From Brevundimonas sp. Root1279 (GTDB lineage Bacteria; Pseudomonadota; Alphaproteobacteria; Caulobacterales; Caulobacteraceae): DNA of 64,000 nt. Below the pieces are notes generated by a model, which was not told where the DNA came from, did not search any database, and was given only the letters and a program-made list of their open reading frames with translations. The DNA is taken from positions 62,001-126,000 of the forward strand of contig NZ_LMEB01000008.1 of the NCBI RefSeq assembly GCF_001425945.1, in the 5' to 3' direction. A program made the translations under genes and the position numbers. Below are positions 34,877-43,162 of the stretch, piece by piece (the first letter of the stretch is position 1; each line of letters begins with the position of its first letter).

Positions 34877-36742
34877 ATGACGACGGACACGTTTCGGATT
34901 CTGGCGATTCACGGCCTCGGCGACCATCGCGGGAAGCCTTGGGCGGAGCCCTGGAAGGCCGCCATCGAGCGGGTCGTCGGCGACGTTCCGGACAAGGCCT
35001 TCCACTTCGCGACCTATGACCCGATCTTCGAACAGACGGACCTCTCGCTCGTCCAGACGGCGTCAGCTCTGGGGAAGCTCGCGCTCAGCGGCCTGTCCAG
35101 CGCCTTCCGGCGTGAGAGAGGCGTCCTGTCCTCGGTCAACGACAAGGTGCGCTGGACGGCCGGCTACGTCGTCGCCTGGGTCGAGAACGACAAGTTCCAG
35201 ACTGCGACCCGGGCGTGGGCCCTGGACCTGATCCACGAGTTCAAGCCGAACATCATTCTCGCGCACAGCCTGGGGTCCCTGATCACCTACAACGCCCTGG
35301 GTCACCCGGACGCGCTCACCCACGCCGGGGGCGAGACCGCTGCGATCCTGCGCGCCGCCAACTACGTCACCCTGGGCTCGCAGATCGGCAATCCGTTCGT
35401 GGTCGGCAACCTGACCCATGGGCGGGTCGAACCCCTGCCCGTTCGGCACTGGCATCACCTGTACAACGAGCATGACGACGTCTTCACGGCGAAGATCCGG
35501 ATGCCGGGCGTGGCCAACTTCACCCAGTTGCTCACGCCCTTCGACATGGAAGGCTCCGGCGATCACGCGGCCGACGGCTACCTCGGCCATGCCGTCACGG
35601 CCGGTTCGTTCTGGCGGCCGCTCGCCGCTGAGCTGGACGGCGCCAGGGGCTTCGGGGCCGTCAACGATCCCTGGAAAGCAGGGGATGGAAAAGCGAAGCC
35701 GAAGACCTCGAAAGCCAAGCCGGAAACGACGCATCGGAAGCGAGCCCTGCTCGTCGGCATCAACGAGTACCCGAACCCGGCGGACCGCCTAGAGGGCTGC
35801 GTCAACGACGTCTTCACGATGAGTGCGGTCCTGCAGGAATGCGGCTTCGCACCGGAGGACATTCGAATCTGCCTCGACGAGCGGGCGACGCAGGCCGGCA
35901 TCCTGGAGCGGCTCGAATGGCTGATGGACGACGCTCGCGGCGGGGATCAGCGCGTCTTCTACTACAGCGGACACGGCGCGCGCATGCCGCAATACGGGGA
36001 GGATCTCGAACCCGACCGCCGAACGGAGACCCTCGTGCCGTGGGACTTCGACTGGACCTCCGGAACGGCCATCACGGACGACCACATCTACGGCCTGTAC
36101 AGCCAGCTCCCCTATGACCTGCAGCTGGCGCTCATTTTCGACTGCTGCCATTCCGGAGGCGTGCACCGCCAGGGCGGCGCCAGGGCCCGGGGCATCTCGC
36201 CGCCGGATGATATCCGCCACCGCGAGCTGAAGTGGGACTTCAAGACGCAGATGTGGGTCGAGCGCGACTTCGCGCGGCTAAACGCGAAATTCAGCACCAA
36301 GACCAAGGCCAACGAAGACTTCTTCGGCGGCGACGGCGCCAGTGTCCGTCTCGGGCGCGCGTCGATGCTGCGACGGGACAGCGATACCAAATACCGAGCG
36401 GCCCGAAAGAAGGACGACAAGACCATCATCGGCCCCTACCTGCCGCTCATCGTCGAGGCGTGCGCGGAGCACGAGAAATCCTATGAGTACCGGCACGGCG
36501 TCACCAGCTATGGCGCCTTCACCTTCTGCCTCGCCAGCCTGCTGCGCGAGCTGAAAACGGTGAGCTTCGAGGACCTGACGACGGCCGCGCGGGATCGGCT
36601 CAAGGATCTCGGCTACGCGCAAACGCCCCAGTCTCTCGGGCCGACCAAGGTCGTGAAGGCCGACGTCCCCTGGATGACCGGCCGGACCCACACCGGCCCG
36701 GGAACGACCCCGGGCATAGGAACGCCACGGCTGTCCGGCTGA
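34877..36742 (+). CDS. alpha/beta-hydrolase fused to caspase-like (C14) protease
   Basis: 621 residues from ATG 34877 (AAAGGA upstream). Domain 1 (about 6-255) is an alpha/beta hydrolase: oxyanion motif IHGLGD, nucleophile elbow AHSLGS with Ser131, acidic candidates D200/D201 and His238 in GYLGHAV. A Lys-rich linker (about 268-289) leads to domain 2 (about 289-540), a caspase/metacaspase fold: ALLVGINEY, catalytic His366 in YYSGHGA and Cys424 in FDCCHSGG. After the Cys an inserted or extended region runs to about 520, then TSYGAFTFCLASLLRE completes the fold. No signal peptide or membrane helix. Two intact active sites in one chain, next to a metalloprotease gene and an integrase, suggest a toxin, programmed-death or defence effector. 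This is inference; no such pairing is known to me. Confidence 0.85.
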   Translation: MTTDTFRILAIHGLGDHRGKPWAEPWKAAIERVVGDVPDKAFHFATYDPIFEQTDLSLVQTASALGKLALSGLSSAFRRERGVLSSVNDKVRWTAGYVVAWVENDKFQTATRAWALDLIHEFKPNIILAHSLGSLITYNALGHPDALTHAGGETAAILRAANYVTLGSQIGNPFVVGNLTHGRVEPLPVRHWHHLYNEHDDVFTAKIRMPGVANFTQLLTPFDMEGSGDHAADGYLGHAVTAGSFWRPLAAELDGARGFGAVNDPWKAGDGKAKPKTSKAKPETTHRKRALLVGINEYPNPADRLEGCVNDVFTMSAVLQECGFAPEDIRICLDERATQAGILERLEWLMDDARGGDQRVFYYSGHGARMPQYGEDLEPDRRTETLVPWDFDWTSGTAITDDHIYGLYSQLPYDLQLALIFDCCHSGGVHRQGGARARGISPPDDIRHRELKWDFKTQMWVERDFARLNAKFSTKTKANEDFFGGDGASVRLGRASMLRRDSDTKYRAARKKDDKTIIGPYLPLIVEACAEHEKSYEYRHGVTSYGAFTFCLASLLRELKTVSFEDLTTAARDRLKDLGYAQTPQSLGPTKVVKADVPWMTGRTHTGPGTTPGIGTPRLSG

Positions 36743-36810
36743 GCCTCGCCCCTCCGCCCCCGCCGGTGAAGTTCAGCGCCGCCGGCGCCCGGGGCCCGGA
36801 CCGTCCGCGA

Positions 36811-38076
36811 TCAGGCGCCGATCGCCGCCGAGCGCGCCGCGCCCTCCGTCCAGGCCGCGAGGCCGGCCCCGCCGACGGTTCGGACGGCCGCGAGGAACGC
36901 CGCCTCGGACCCGCGCCCGCCGGCCTGCTCGACATAGGCTCGCCAGACGGTGAACAGGCCATCGGAGTCCGGCTTGGCCGCACGCACCCGGGCGTCGACC
37001 TCGACCAGGATCAGGAAGCCGCAGACATAGCTCGCATCGAAATCCCCGGCCGTGACGGCCTGGCGCACCGAGCCCGCCGCCGCCAGACTGGCCCCACACC
37101 GCGTCCGCGCATCCGCCAAATGGGCCTCGGCCAGCGCCGGATCCGTGTCGCGCAGGGCCAGCCAGGCCATGGCCTCAGCCCCGCCCTCATGGATCCAGGC
37201 GTTCTCCGGCTCCGGCGCAAACAGCTGACGCTGGTAGAGATGGGCCGCCTCGTGGGCGAAATGCCAGCGCAGGCCGTCGGCTGCGTCGCCCTCGGCGAGA
37301 CGCCGCTCCCACTCGGCGCCGTACAGATGGATGAAGACCTGCCCCGGCAGGGTCCCCCCCTGGTTGCCGAAACGGCCCGGCTCGTCATGTTGCGTGTCGT
37401 AGGAGACGAACAGCATCGGCCTGTAGTCGAGCGTCCCCAGCTTGCCGGCGTAGAGGGTCATGAAGGCCGGCAGCTCGCGCTCAAGCTGCTCGCGGATCGC
37501 CGTCGGTAGAGCCCCGTCGATGACCGCTGAGCCGAACTCCGTCTCGGCCGGGCGCGTGTCGCCGACATAGACGCTGCGGCCGTCGTCGCGATCGGTCCAA
37601 ATCACCTCCCCCTCGTCACTGCGTCCATCCACCAGAACCGGATGATCCGAGGTCAGGACAAAGCGATAGGTCTGGCCGTCGGCGCATTCCTCGGCGCAGG
37701 CGAACAGCCGCCCTGTGTGAAACAGCATGCCCCCGTCGCCATAGGGCGAGAACGGCGCATAGGATTTGGGCAGTTCGCGATAGACCGGATCCATGACCAC
37801 GGTCGCCTCTGAAAAGGCCGCCCCGTCGACACGGCGCAGCGCCTCGCCGTCGGGACCGGAGACCACCTCGAACCCGGCCTCGGGCCGCCACCCCCGCGCC
37901 CGGCTGTCGTCCGGCGACTGGGGGAAGACCAGCTTGGAGACCGGCTGCTCGGTTTCATAGCGCACGGTCCACGGCTTGCGTCCGTCCGGCTGGATACGGA
38001 CTTCGACCGGCCCGGCGCTCGGCGGGGCCGCCCCCGCGCAGACGAGGGTCAGTCCGAGGCAGAGGGCGGTCAGCAT
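36811..38076 (-). CDS. secreted gluzincin metallopeptidase (M61-like)
   Basis: 421 residues. MLTALCLGLTLVCAGAAPPSAG is a Sec signal peptide. The first ~170 residues are a beta domain (VEVRIQPDGRKPWTVRYETE) as in M61/M1 enzymes. The zinc site is HEAAH in RWHFAHEAAHLYQRQLF, followed 18 residues later by the Glu of AWIHEGGAEAMAW, the gluzincin arrangement H-E-x-x-H-x(17-18)-E. The C-terminal part is helical. The exact family is uncertain because similarity outside the active site is low. It is convergent with the caspase-hydrolase gene, 68 bases away. Confidence 0.75.
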   Translation of the reverse strand: MLTALCLGLTLVCAGAAPPSAGPVEVRIQPDGRKPWTVRYETEQPVSKLVFPQSPDDSRARGWRPEAGFEVVSGPDGEALRRVDGAAFSEATVVMDPVYRELPKSYAPFSPYGDGGMLFHTGRLFACAEECADGQTYRFVLTSDHPVLVDGRSDEGEVIWTDRDDGRSVYVGDTRPAETEFGSAVIDGALPTAIREQLERELPAFMTLYAGKLGTLDYRPMLFVSYDTQHDEPGRFGNQGGTLPGQVFIHLYGAEWERRLAEGDAADGLRWHFAHEAAHLYQRQLFAPEPENAWIHEGGAEAMAWLALRDTDPALAEAHLADARTRCGASLAAAGSVRQAVTAGDFDASYVCGFLILVEVDARVRAAKPDSDGLFTVWRAYVEQAGGRGSEAAFLAAVRTVGGAGLAAWTEGAARSAAIGA

Positions 38077-38148
38077 GCGGTCGGCTCCGGTCGGTTCCCG
38101 CCGAGCTTACCTCACCGGACCGCGTTCGCCATACGGCGTCAAAACGAC

Positions 38149-38889
38149 CTAGGACGCGGCCGCCACGCCGCCGCCCCAGCGCGTCACCTCCGGAGCCTTG
38201 TAGTCGGCGATCGTCTCCAGCAGGGGCCGCCGCAACAGACGCACCCGCCCCTGCCCAAGTTCGATCAGCCCTTCGCGGCGCAACTGCTGCAAGGTGCGGT
38301 TCACGTGCACGGCGCTCAGCCCGAGGGCGTCGGCCAGCTGCTCCTGGGTCAAGGGCAACGGCATCTCGTCGTCCTGCGCCAGATCGACCAGCGCCAGGCG
38401 AAAGCGCAGTTCCAGCAGCAGATGCGCCATGCGTTCGATCGCGGTCTGTCGGCCCAGGCGGACGATGTGGTCGATCAGGTGAGCCTCGTCCATCGCCGCC
38501 GACATGGCCAGGGCGACGGACAGGTCCCGCGCCTGGGGTCCGTCGGGGCCGAACACCTGCCGGGCGACCGTCGAGGCGTCGACCAGTTCGACCGGGGTCA
38601 CCGCCGTCATGGCGCACAGGGCCAGGGGCTGAGGCCGCTCGCAGATCCCCACGCCGTCCCCCGGCAGCACCAGGCCGATGACCTGTCGCCGGCCGTCCGC
38701 CAGCCAGCGCACCCGCGCCGCCCAGCCGGAGACGAGGAAGCGGGGCCTGAGCGGCTCCATCTCCTCGACCACCGCCCCGCCGGCCGGCAGCCGGTGGCTT
38801 TCGCGCAGACCGCACAGGGCCGCGGTCGCCTCCGGTCCGAGCGGGGCGAGACGGCTGAGACGCAGGGCGACGATGGAGGCGGAAGGCAT
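38149..38889 (-). CDS. Crp/Fnr-family regulator (downstream copy of the operon)
   Basis: 246 residues from ATG 38889 (MPSASIVALRLSRLAPLGPE). N-terminal beta-roll (RLPAGGAVVEEMEPLRPRFL, RQVIGLVLPGDGVGI) and C-terminal winged helix LTQEQLADALGLSAVHVNRT. The start overlaps the stop of the HWE-kinase-like gene by one base (TGATG), implying coupled translation. The frame could be extended 70 residues upstream, but that is a shadow of the kinase gene. Ligand unknown; the residues that bind cAMP in E. coli Crp are not recognisable. Confidence 0.85.
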   Translation of the reverse strand: MPSASIVALRLSRLAPLGPEATAALCGLRESHRLPAGGAVVEEMEPLRPRFLVSGWAARVRWLADGRRQVIGLVLPGDGVGICERPQPLALCAMTAVTPVELVDASTVARQVFGPDGPQARDLSVALAMSAAMDEAHLIDHIVRLGRQTAIERMAHLLLELRFRLALVDLAQDDEMPLPLTQEQLADALGLSAVHVNRTLQQLRREGLIELGQGRVRLLRRPLLETIADYKAPEVTRWGGGVAAAS

Positions 38890-39497
38890 CACCCAGCCTC
38901 CCCTAGCGGGATGTTCAGTCGCAGCCTCAGGCCGTCCGGCTCCGCCGCCTCTTCGGCTCGCCCCTGACACTGCCGGGGCAGCGCGGTGTCGAGCAGTTCG
39001 CGGGCCAGGCGAGACCCGATCACGGTCCGCCTCTCCGCCCTGCCGGTCTCCCGCCAATCGAGACGCAGGTGCGGCCGGTCGCCGGGCTCGACGCCCCACT
39101 CCACCTCGAGCCGCCCGCCGGGCTCCGACAAGCCTTCGTCCGCCAACCCGCCGCCGAGGAGCGCTTCGACGGCCAACTCATGGAACAGCAGGGCCAGGAT
39201 GTCGCCCAGCGACCCCGGAAGCTGAACCTCTGGCCCCGCGACCGACCAGTTGCCCGCGCCCGGCGCATGCTCCTGAAGGGTGTCTCGGAGGATCTCCTCC
39301 AGGTCGGGCCCCGCGGCCTCGTTCCGCGACCGGGCGATATGGGCGCGGACCAGGGCGCCGACCCGGCCGTCGAACCGGGTCTGGAATTCCTCAAGATTGT
39401 CGCTGGTCGCCACCGAGCGCCGCGCCAGGCAGCGGATGACGGCGGCCATGTTCTTCATCCGGTGCTGGAGTTCCCTTTGGCCTTCGTCCTCCATCAT
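38889..39497 (-). CDS. degenerate HWE-type histidine kinase
   Basis: 202 residues. The phospho-acceptor box is intact: ELQHRMKNMAAVIRCLARRS with His12, as in the HWE/HisKA_2 family. The ATP-binding half is eroded. The N-box, normally HELATNAxKHGAL, reads HELAVEALLGGGL, so the nucleotide/Mg-binding Asn is replaced. The G-box is weak, although the family's W-R-E-T-G and C-terminal GSRLARELL segments remain. It may be a phosphotransfer or dominant-interfering protein rather than an active kinase. It lies between two Crp/Fnr genes (12 bases from the upstream one, overlapping the downstream one), an operon without a response regulator. Confidence 0.78.
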   Translation of the reverse strand: MMEDEGQRELQHRMKNMAAVIRCLARRSVATSDNLEEFQTRFDGRVGALVRAHIARSRNEAAGPDLEEILRDTLQEHAPGAGNWSVAGPEVQLPGSLGDILALLFHELAVEALLGGGLADEGLSEPGGRLEVEWGVEPGDRPHLRLDWRETGRAERRTVIGSRLARELLDTALPRQCQGRAEEAAEPDGLRLRLNIPLGEAG

Positions 39498-39509
39498 CCG
39501 ACTCCTTGC

Positions 39510-40253
39510 TCAGCGGCGCTCTGGTGCGGGCCGCTCAGGCGCGTGATTTTCCGGAGGACAGCAGGCCAGCGCCGCCAGGCGGCCTGGGTCGAGAAGGCTG
39601 ATCCTGCCACGGCTGTAGCGGACGATCCCCTGCTCCTGCAGCGGATGGGCTGCGGCGTTCACGCTCGTGCGCTGGGCGCCCAGCAACTGCGCCAGCCGTT
39701 CCTGGCTCATGATCACCGGATGGCCGGGGTTCAGGGCGTAAAGGCGCAGAAGCCATCGCGCCAGGCGCGGTCCGATGCCATAGGTGGCCAGGCAGGTCAG
39801 TTCGGTCTCTGTCTCGGCCAGCCGTTTCGTCGCCGAGAGGCCCAGCATGCGCTCAGCCTCCCTCCGTCCCACGGCCCCGATGAGGGCGCGTGCGGTCAGC
39901 TCGAACACCTCGGCGTCAGCGACGACCTGCAGCACCCGGCCGCGGCTCTCCCCGCCCACCGCCTCCAGGCCCGCAACGGCGCCGGGGCCGAAGTAGGTCA
40001 GGCAAAGAAAGTCGACGGCGGCGAAGGTCCCGAGGGCGCCCTTCAGCACGAACCGCACCATGGCCTCTTCATCGGACAGGACCGCCCCCGGCGCGTAGCG
40101 GCGAAACCGGCCGCGGGCCAGCACCGAGGCGCGGACTTCGTCCGCAAGTTCGGTCAACAGAACATGATCCTCGAGCGCCTGCGCGGCCGCGCCACGATCG
40201 CGCATGGCGGGCGGGTTCATCGACAGATCGGTAGGAAGGATGGTCTCGCTCAT
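39510..40253 (-). CDS. Crp/Fnr-family regulator (first gene of the operon)
   Basis: 247 residues. Beta-roll region (RFRRYAPGAVLSDEEAMVRF, FGPGAVAGLEAVGG), dimer helix (TELTCLATYGIGPRLARWLL) and winged helix-turn-helix MSQERLAQLLGAQRTSVNAA. It belongs to the same broad group as the proteins at 38149 and 24377 but is clearly divergent from them. The last 20 residues are Pro/Glu/Arg-rich. It starts 213 bases from the divergent sensor-kinase gene, so the shared gap probably contains both promoters. Confidence 0.85.
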   Translation of the reverse strand: MSETILPTDLSMNPPAMRDRGAAAQALEDHVLLTELADEVRASVLARGRFRRYAPGAVLSDEEAMVRFVLKGALGTFAAVDFLCLTYFGPGAVAGLEAVGGESRGRVLQVVADAEVFELTARALIGAVGRREAERMLGLSATKRLAETETELTCLATYGIGPRLARWLLRLYALNPGHPVIMSQERLAQLLGAQRTSVNAAAHPLQEQGIVRYSRGRISLLDPGRLAALACCPPENHAPERPAPERR

Positions 40254-40466
40254 ATCCCTGGTGTGTCAGGTCTGGGCGGCCCGACACTTACATGCGTTAG
40301 TTTCATCAGCGCTCGAACGCGGGTGTTCGGAGCCAGACCGGAACCCGGTGATCCGCAAAAGGGTTGCTTCACCATGGCGGGTTCACATCACAGCGGTTGG
40401 GAGAATCCGGCGACCCTCGTAGCGGGCGCTCCGCTGTGATCGGCGTCCCCTAAGCAAGCCCGAAGA

Positions 40467-42503
40467 ATGACCCCACACGCCGCCCCGTCAGACCATGCCT
40501 TGTCCAGCCTGGATCCGGTCGCCGAACAGTTGCGGCTAAACGCCCTGCACGACCTCGCCATCCTCGATACGCCGCCCGAACCGCGCTTCGACCGGGTCAC
40601 TCGACTCGCGGCTGGCCTGTTCAACGTGCCGACAGCGCTGGTCACCCTGATCGACGGCGACCGCCAGTGGTTCAAGTCCACCCACGGCATGGATCTGACC
40701 GAGACCCGGCGTGAGGACGCTATCTGCAGTCACGCGATTCAACTACCGCCGGCCAGCGTCATGGTCGTCCCTGACGCTTCCCGGGATCCCCGCTTCGCAG
40801 ACAATCCCCACGTTGTCGGGGCCGGCGGGGTTCGCTTCTACGCCGGCGCGGTCCTGACTACCGCCGCCGGCCACAACCTCGGCACCCTCTGCCTGATCGA
40901 CACCAGCCCGCGCTACGACTTCAACGAGGGCGACCAGGCGCGGCTGCGCGAACTGGCGGACCTGGTGGCCGAGCAGCTTGAGCTCAGCGGCGAACGCCGC
41001 GCGGCCGAGGAGGAACACCGCCTGCTCGCCCTGGCCGAGACCGTCTCCCACGTGGGGCACTGGCGCTGGCGGCTGGACACCGGCGCCGTGATCTGGTCGG
41101 ACGAGGTCTATCGCATCTATGGCCTCGACCCCGCCACGCCGCTGAAGCGCGAGTCCTGGCTCGGCGTCGCGGCCGACGAGGACCGGGCCGAGCGCGAGGC
41201 CTTCATCGAGCGGGTGTTCAAGGACGGCAGCTCCGAGGAGTTCGAGACCACCATCCAGCGCCCCGACGGGACCCGTCGCCGCGTCCTCGTCAGCGGCCTG
41301 AGGCAGGTCGACAAGCACGGTCGCGCGGCGGCCATCTTCGGGGTCGTCCAGGACGTCACCGAACGCCACCAGGCCCTCGAACACCTGCGCCGCAGCGAGG
41401 CCCGCTATCGGCTGGTCGCCAACCACATGGGTGATGTGGTCACCCGGCTGAAGCTGGACGGCCGCAGCAGCTACATCTCGCCGGCCGTAACGGGTCTGCT
41501 CGGCTTCACGCCCGAGGAGATGGCCGGACGACCGGCCCAGGCATTCCTGCACCCGGACGACCAGGGCGAGTTGCTCAATACGTTCGCCCGCCTGGCCGGC
41601 GGCGAACGCCGGGCCATCCTGCAGCATCGCGCCATGCACAAGGATGGCCACGAGGTCTGGGTCGAGACGACCTTCCAGACCGTGCTCGACCCGGACGGCC
41701 GGCCGGTGGAGGTGATCGCCGTCATCCGCGACGTCTCCGAGCGACGGCGGCTGGAGCAGGACCTGCGCGAGGCCCGCGACCGCGCCGAACTGGCTTCGGA
41801 AGCCAAATCGCACTTCCTCGCAAATATGAGTCATGAGCTCCGCACGCCCCTGACCAGCGTCATCGGCTTCTCGACCCTGCTGCAGGCCCGCGAAGGGCTG
41901 GGGCCGGTCGAGCGGCGATGCGCCGACCGCATCAACATCGCCGGCAAGGCCCTGCTGTCGGTGATCAACGACATCCTGGACTTCTCGAGGCTTGAGGCCG
42001 GGGGCATGGCCTTGGACATCCAGCCGTTCGAGCCCCGAAAGCTGTTCGGCGAGGCGATCGAGATCATCCTCGGCCAGATCGAAGACAAGGAGCTGTGGCT
42101 CTCCCAGGACATCTCGCCTGACCTGCCGGAGGTGCTGCTCGGTGACGGCCCGCGAGTCCGTCAGGTTCTGCTCAATCTCATGGGCAACGCCATCAAATTC
42201 ACCGACCAGGGCGGCGTCACCCTCGGCGTCACAGCCAAGCCGCGATCGGGCGGCGAGCCGGGCGTGCTCCTGCGCGTCACGGTGACCGATACCGGGGTCG
42301 GCATCGCTCCCGAACTGGCCGAGCGCCTGTTCGAACGCTTCATTCAGGCCGACCAGACCACCACCCGCCGGCACGGCGGCTCCGGCCTCGGCTTGGCCAT
42401 CTCGCGCCAGCTGATCGAGATGATGGACGGCCGCATCGGCGTCAGCAGCGTGCCCGGCCAGGGCTCGACCTTCTGGTTCGAGGTCCCGCTGCCGCCGGGG
42501 TGA
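40467..42503 (+). CDS. GAF-PAS-PAS sensor histidine kinase
   Basis: 678 residues, soluble. GAF domain about 25-165 (ALVTLIDGDRQWFKSTHG, GVRFYAGAVL, GTLCLID), PAS 1 about 185-305 (VSHVGHWRWRLDTGAVIWSD), PAS 2 about 305-430 (SYISPAVTGLLGFTPEEMAG). HisKA follows with His456 in FLANMSHELRTPLTSVIG. The HATPase domain has an N-box (LLNLMGNAIKFTD), G1 VTDTGVGI and G2 GGSGLGLAIS. There is no receiver domain, so its partner regulator must be encoded elsewhere. Gene placement opposite the Crp-HWE-Crp operon suggests a shared signalling role, but this is only positional. Confidence 0.92.
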   Translation: MTPHAAPSDHALSSLDPVAEQLRLNALHDLAILDTPPEPRFDRVTRLAAGLFNVPTALVTLIDGDRQWFKSTHGMDLTETRREDAICSHAIQLPPASVMVVPDASRDPRFADNPHVVGAGGVRFYAGAVLTTAAGHNLGTLCLIDTSPRYDFNEGDQARLRELADLVAEQLELSGERRAAEEEHRLLALAETVSHVGHWRWRLDTGAVIWSDEVYRIYGLDPATPLKRESWLGVAADEDRAEREAFIERVFKDGSSEEFETTIQRPDGTRRRVLVSGLRQVDKHGRAAAIFGVVQDVTERHQALEHLRRSEARYRLVANHMGDVVTRLKLDGRSSYISPAVTGLLGFTPEEMAGRPAQAFLHPDDQGELLNTFARLAGGERRAILQHRAMHKDGHEVWVETTFQTVLDPDGRPVEVIAVIRDVSERRRLEQDLREARDRAELASEAKSHFLANMSHELRTPLTSVIGFSTLLQAREGLGPVERRCADRINIAGKALLSVINDILDFSRLEAGGMALDIQPFEPRKLFGEAIEIILGQIEDKELWLSQDISPDLPEVLLGDGPRVRQVLLNLMGNAIKFTDQGGVTLGVTAKPRSGGEPGVLLRVTVTDTGVGIAPELAERLFERFIQADQTTTRRHGGSGLGLAISRQLIEMMDGRIGVSSVPGQGSTFWFEVPLPPG

Positions 42504-42816
42504 AGCGCCACGTTCCCGCCACAACACGAGCAGCCCGTTTATGGCGCCACTCCCGTTGCCGGAGGCGTGGCGCCGCCGCCTGTGTCGCGCAAACCCACCT
42601 GAGTTTGTGGGCATGATAGACTCGGGCCTCCGAGGGTCGATTGCCCTCGCAGGTCTTTGAAATCTCTGGTGTCCAGTCTCACCGCCGCGGGCGTGGTCCC
42701 CCTCAAGGTCTGCAGGATGATCTGGCGTTCTCGCGCTCCCGAGCCGCCGAATGTGTCGACTTGGTAGTCCTCGATTTATTCGAACGACACTACCATCCGA
42801 TGCAGGCGGGCGCCGA
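42504..42816. other. 313-bp gap left of the fucose cluster
   Basis: It separates the sensor kinase from the convergent mutarotase gene. No gene is seen. The right half carries the composite element described at 42650-42795. The first part holds a GC-rich stem (GGCGCCAC and GTGGCGCC around 42544-42574) that could terminate the kinase message. Confidence 0.5.
42650..42795 (+). repeat. composite element flanking the fucose cluster, left copy
   Basis: Box A CAGGTCTTTGAAATCT is at 42650-42665. After 95 bases comes box B, TTGGTAG (42761-42767), then 22 bases, then CTACCA (42790-42795). An inverted copy with the same order and nearly the same spacing lies at 51621-51780 on the other side of the cluster. 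Box B is an inverted repeat and could be an operator or a recombination end. Confidence 0.6.
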
Positions 42817-43161
42817 TCAGTGCCCCGCCAGATCGAAGATGCGTTCGGCTGGAGTCCACTTCTCCCCGGCCCGCGCGAACGGCGTCGGCGTCTGGAACTG
42901 GTCCATCAGCCGCTCCCAGGCCTGGACGTCCGGATCCGAAGCGTCCGCCTTCGCCTTGGTCTCGGCCGAGAAGGCCGGGCCGGTCTCCATGATCATCACC
43001 AGCCGGTCGCCCAGTTGGTAGATCTCCATTGCGGTGATGTCGGCGGCGCGGATCGAGCGGATCACCGCCTCGGGCGTCCGCCCCGGCTCATGCCAGGCGC
43101 GGTACCGGACCATGCTCTCGGGATCGTCGACCAGGTCCAGCAGCAGGCAGTGGCGGGCCAT
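42817..43161 (-). CDS. rhaM: L-rhamnose/L-fucose mutarotase (RhaM family)
   Basis: 114 residues from ATG 43161 (MARHCLLLDLVDDPESMVRY), with AGGAG nine bases upstream. The family pattern is clear: YRAWHEPGRTPEAVIRSIRA, then DITAMEIYQLGDRLVMIMET and WERLMDQFQTP. These small dimeric enzymes interconvert the alpha and beta anomers of L-rhamnose or L-fucose. Given FucP and fucose enzymes next door, L-fucose is the likely substrate, feeding the dehydrogenase that acts on one anomer. It is the distal gene of a two-gene leftward operon with the lactate dehydrogenase (start one base past that gene's stop). Confidence 0.88.
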   Translation of the reverse strand: MARHCLLLDLVDDPESMVRYRAWHEPGRTPEAVIRSIRAADITAMEIYQLGDRLVMIMETGPAFSAETKAKADASDPDVQAWERLMDQFQTPTPFARAGEKWTPAERIFDLAGH

Positions 43162-43162
43162 C

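Noticed and set aside
40743..42614. Long minus-strand frame opposite the sensor kinase
   Set aside because: Shadow of a clear GAF-PAS-HisKA-HATPase gene; no recognisable motif.
42761..42795. TTGGTAG-N22-CTACCA as the promoter operator of the fucose genes
   Set aside because: It lies beyond the 3' end of the leftward operon, and the matching copy lies beyond the 3' end of the rightward one, so it cannot be their promoter in the present layout.
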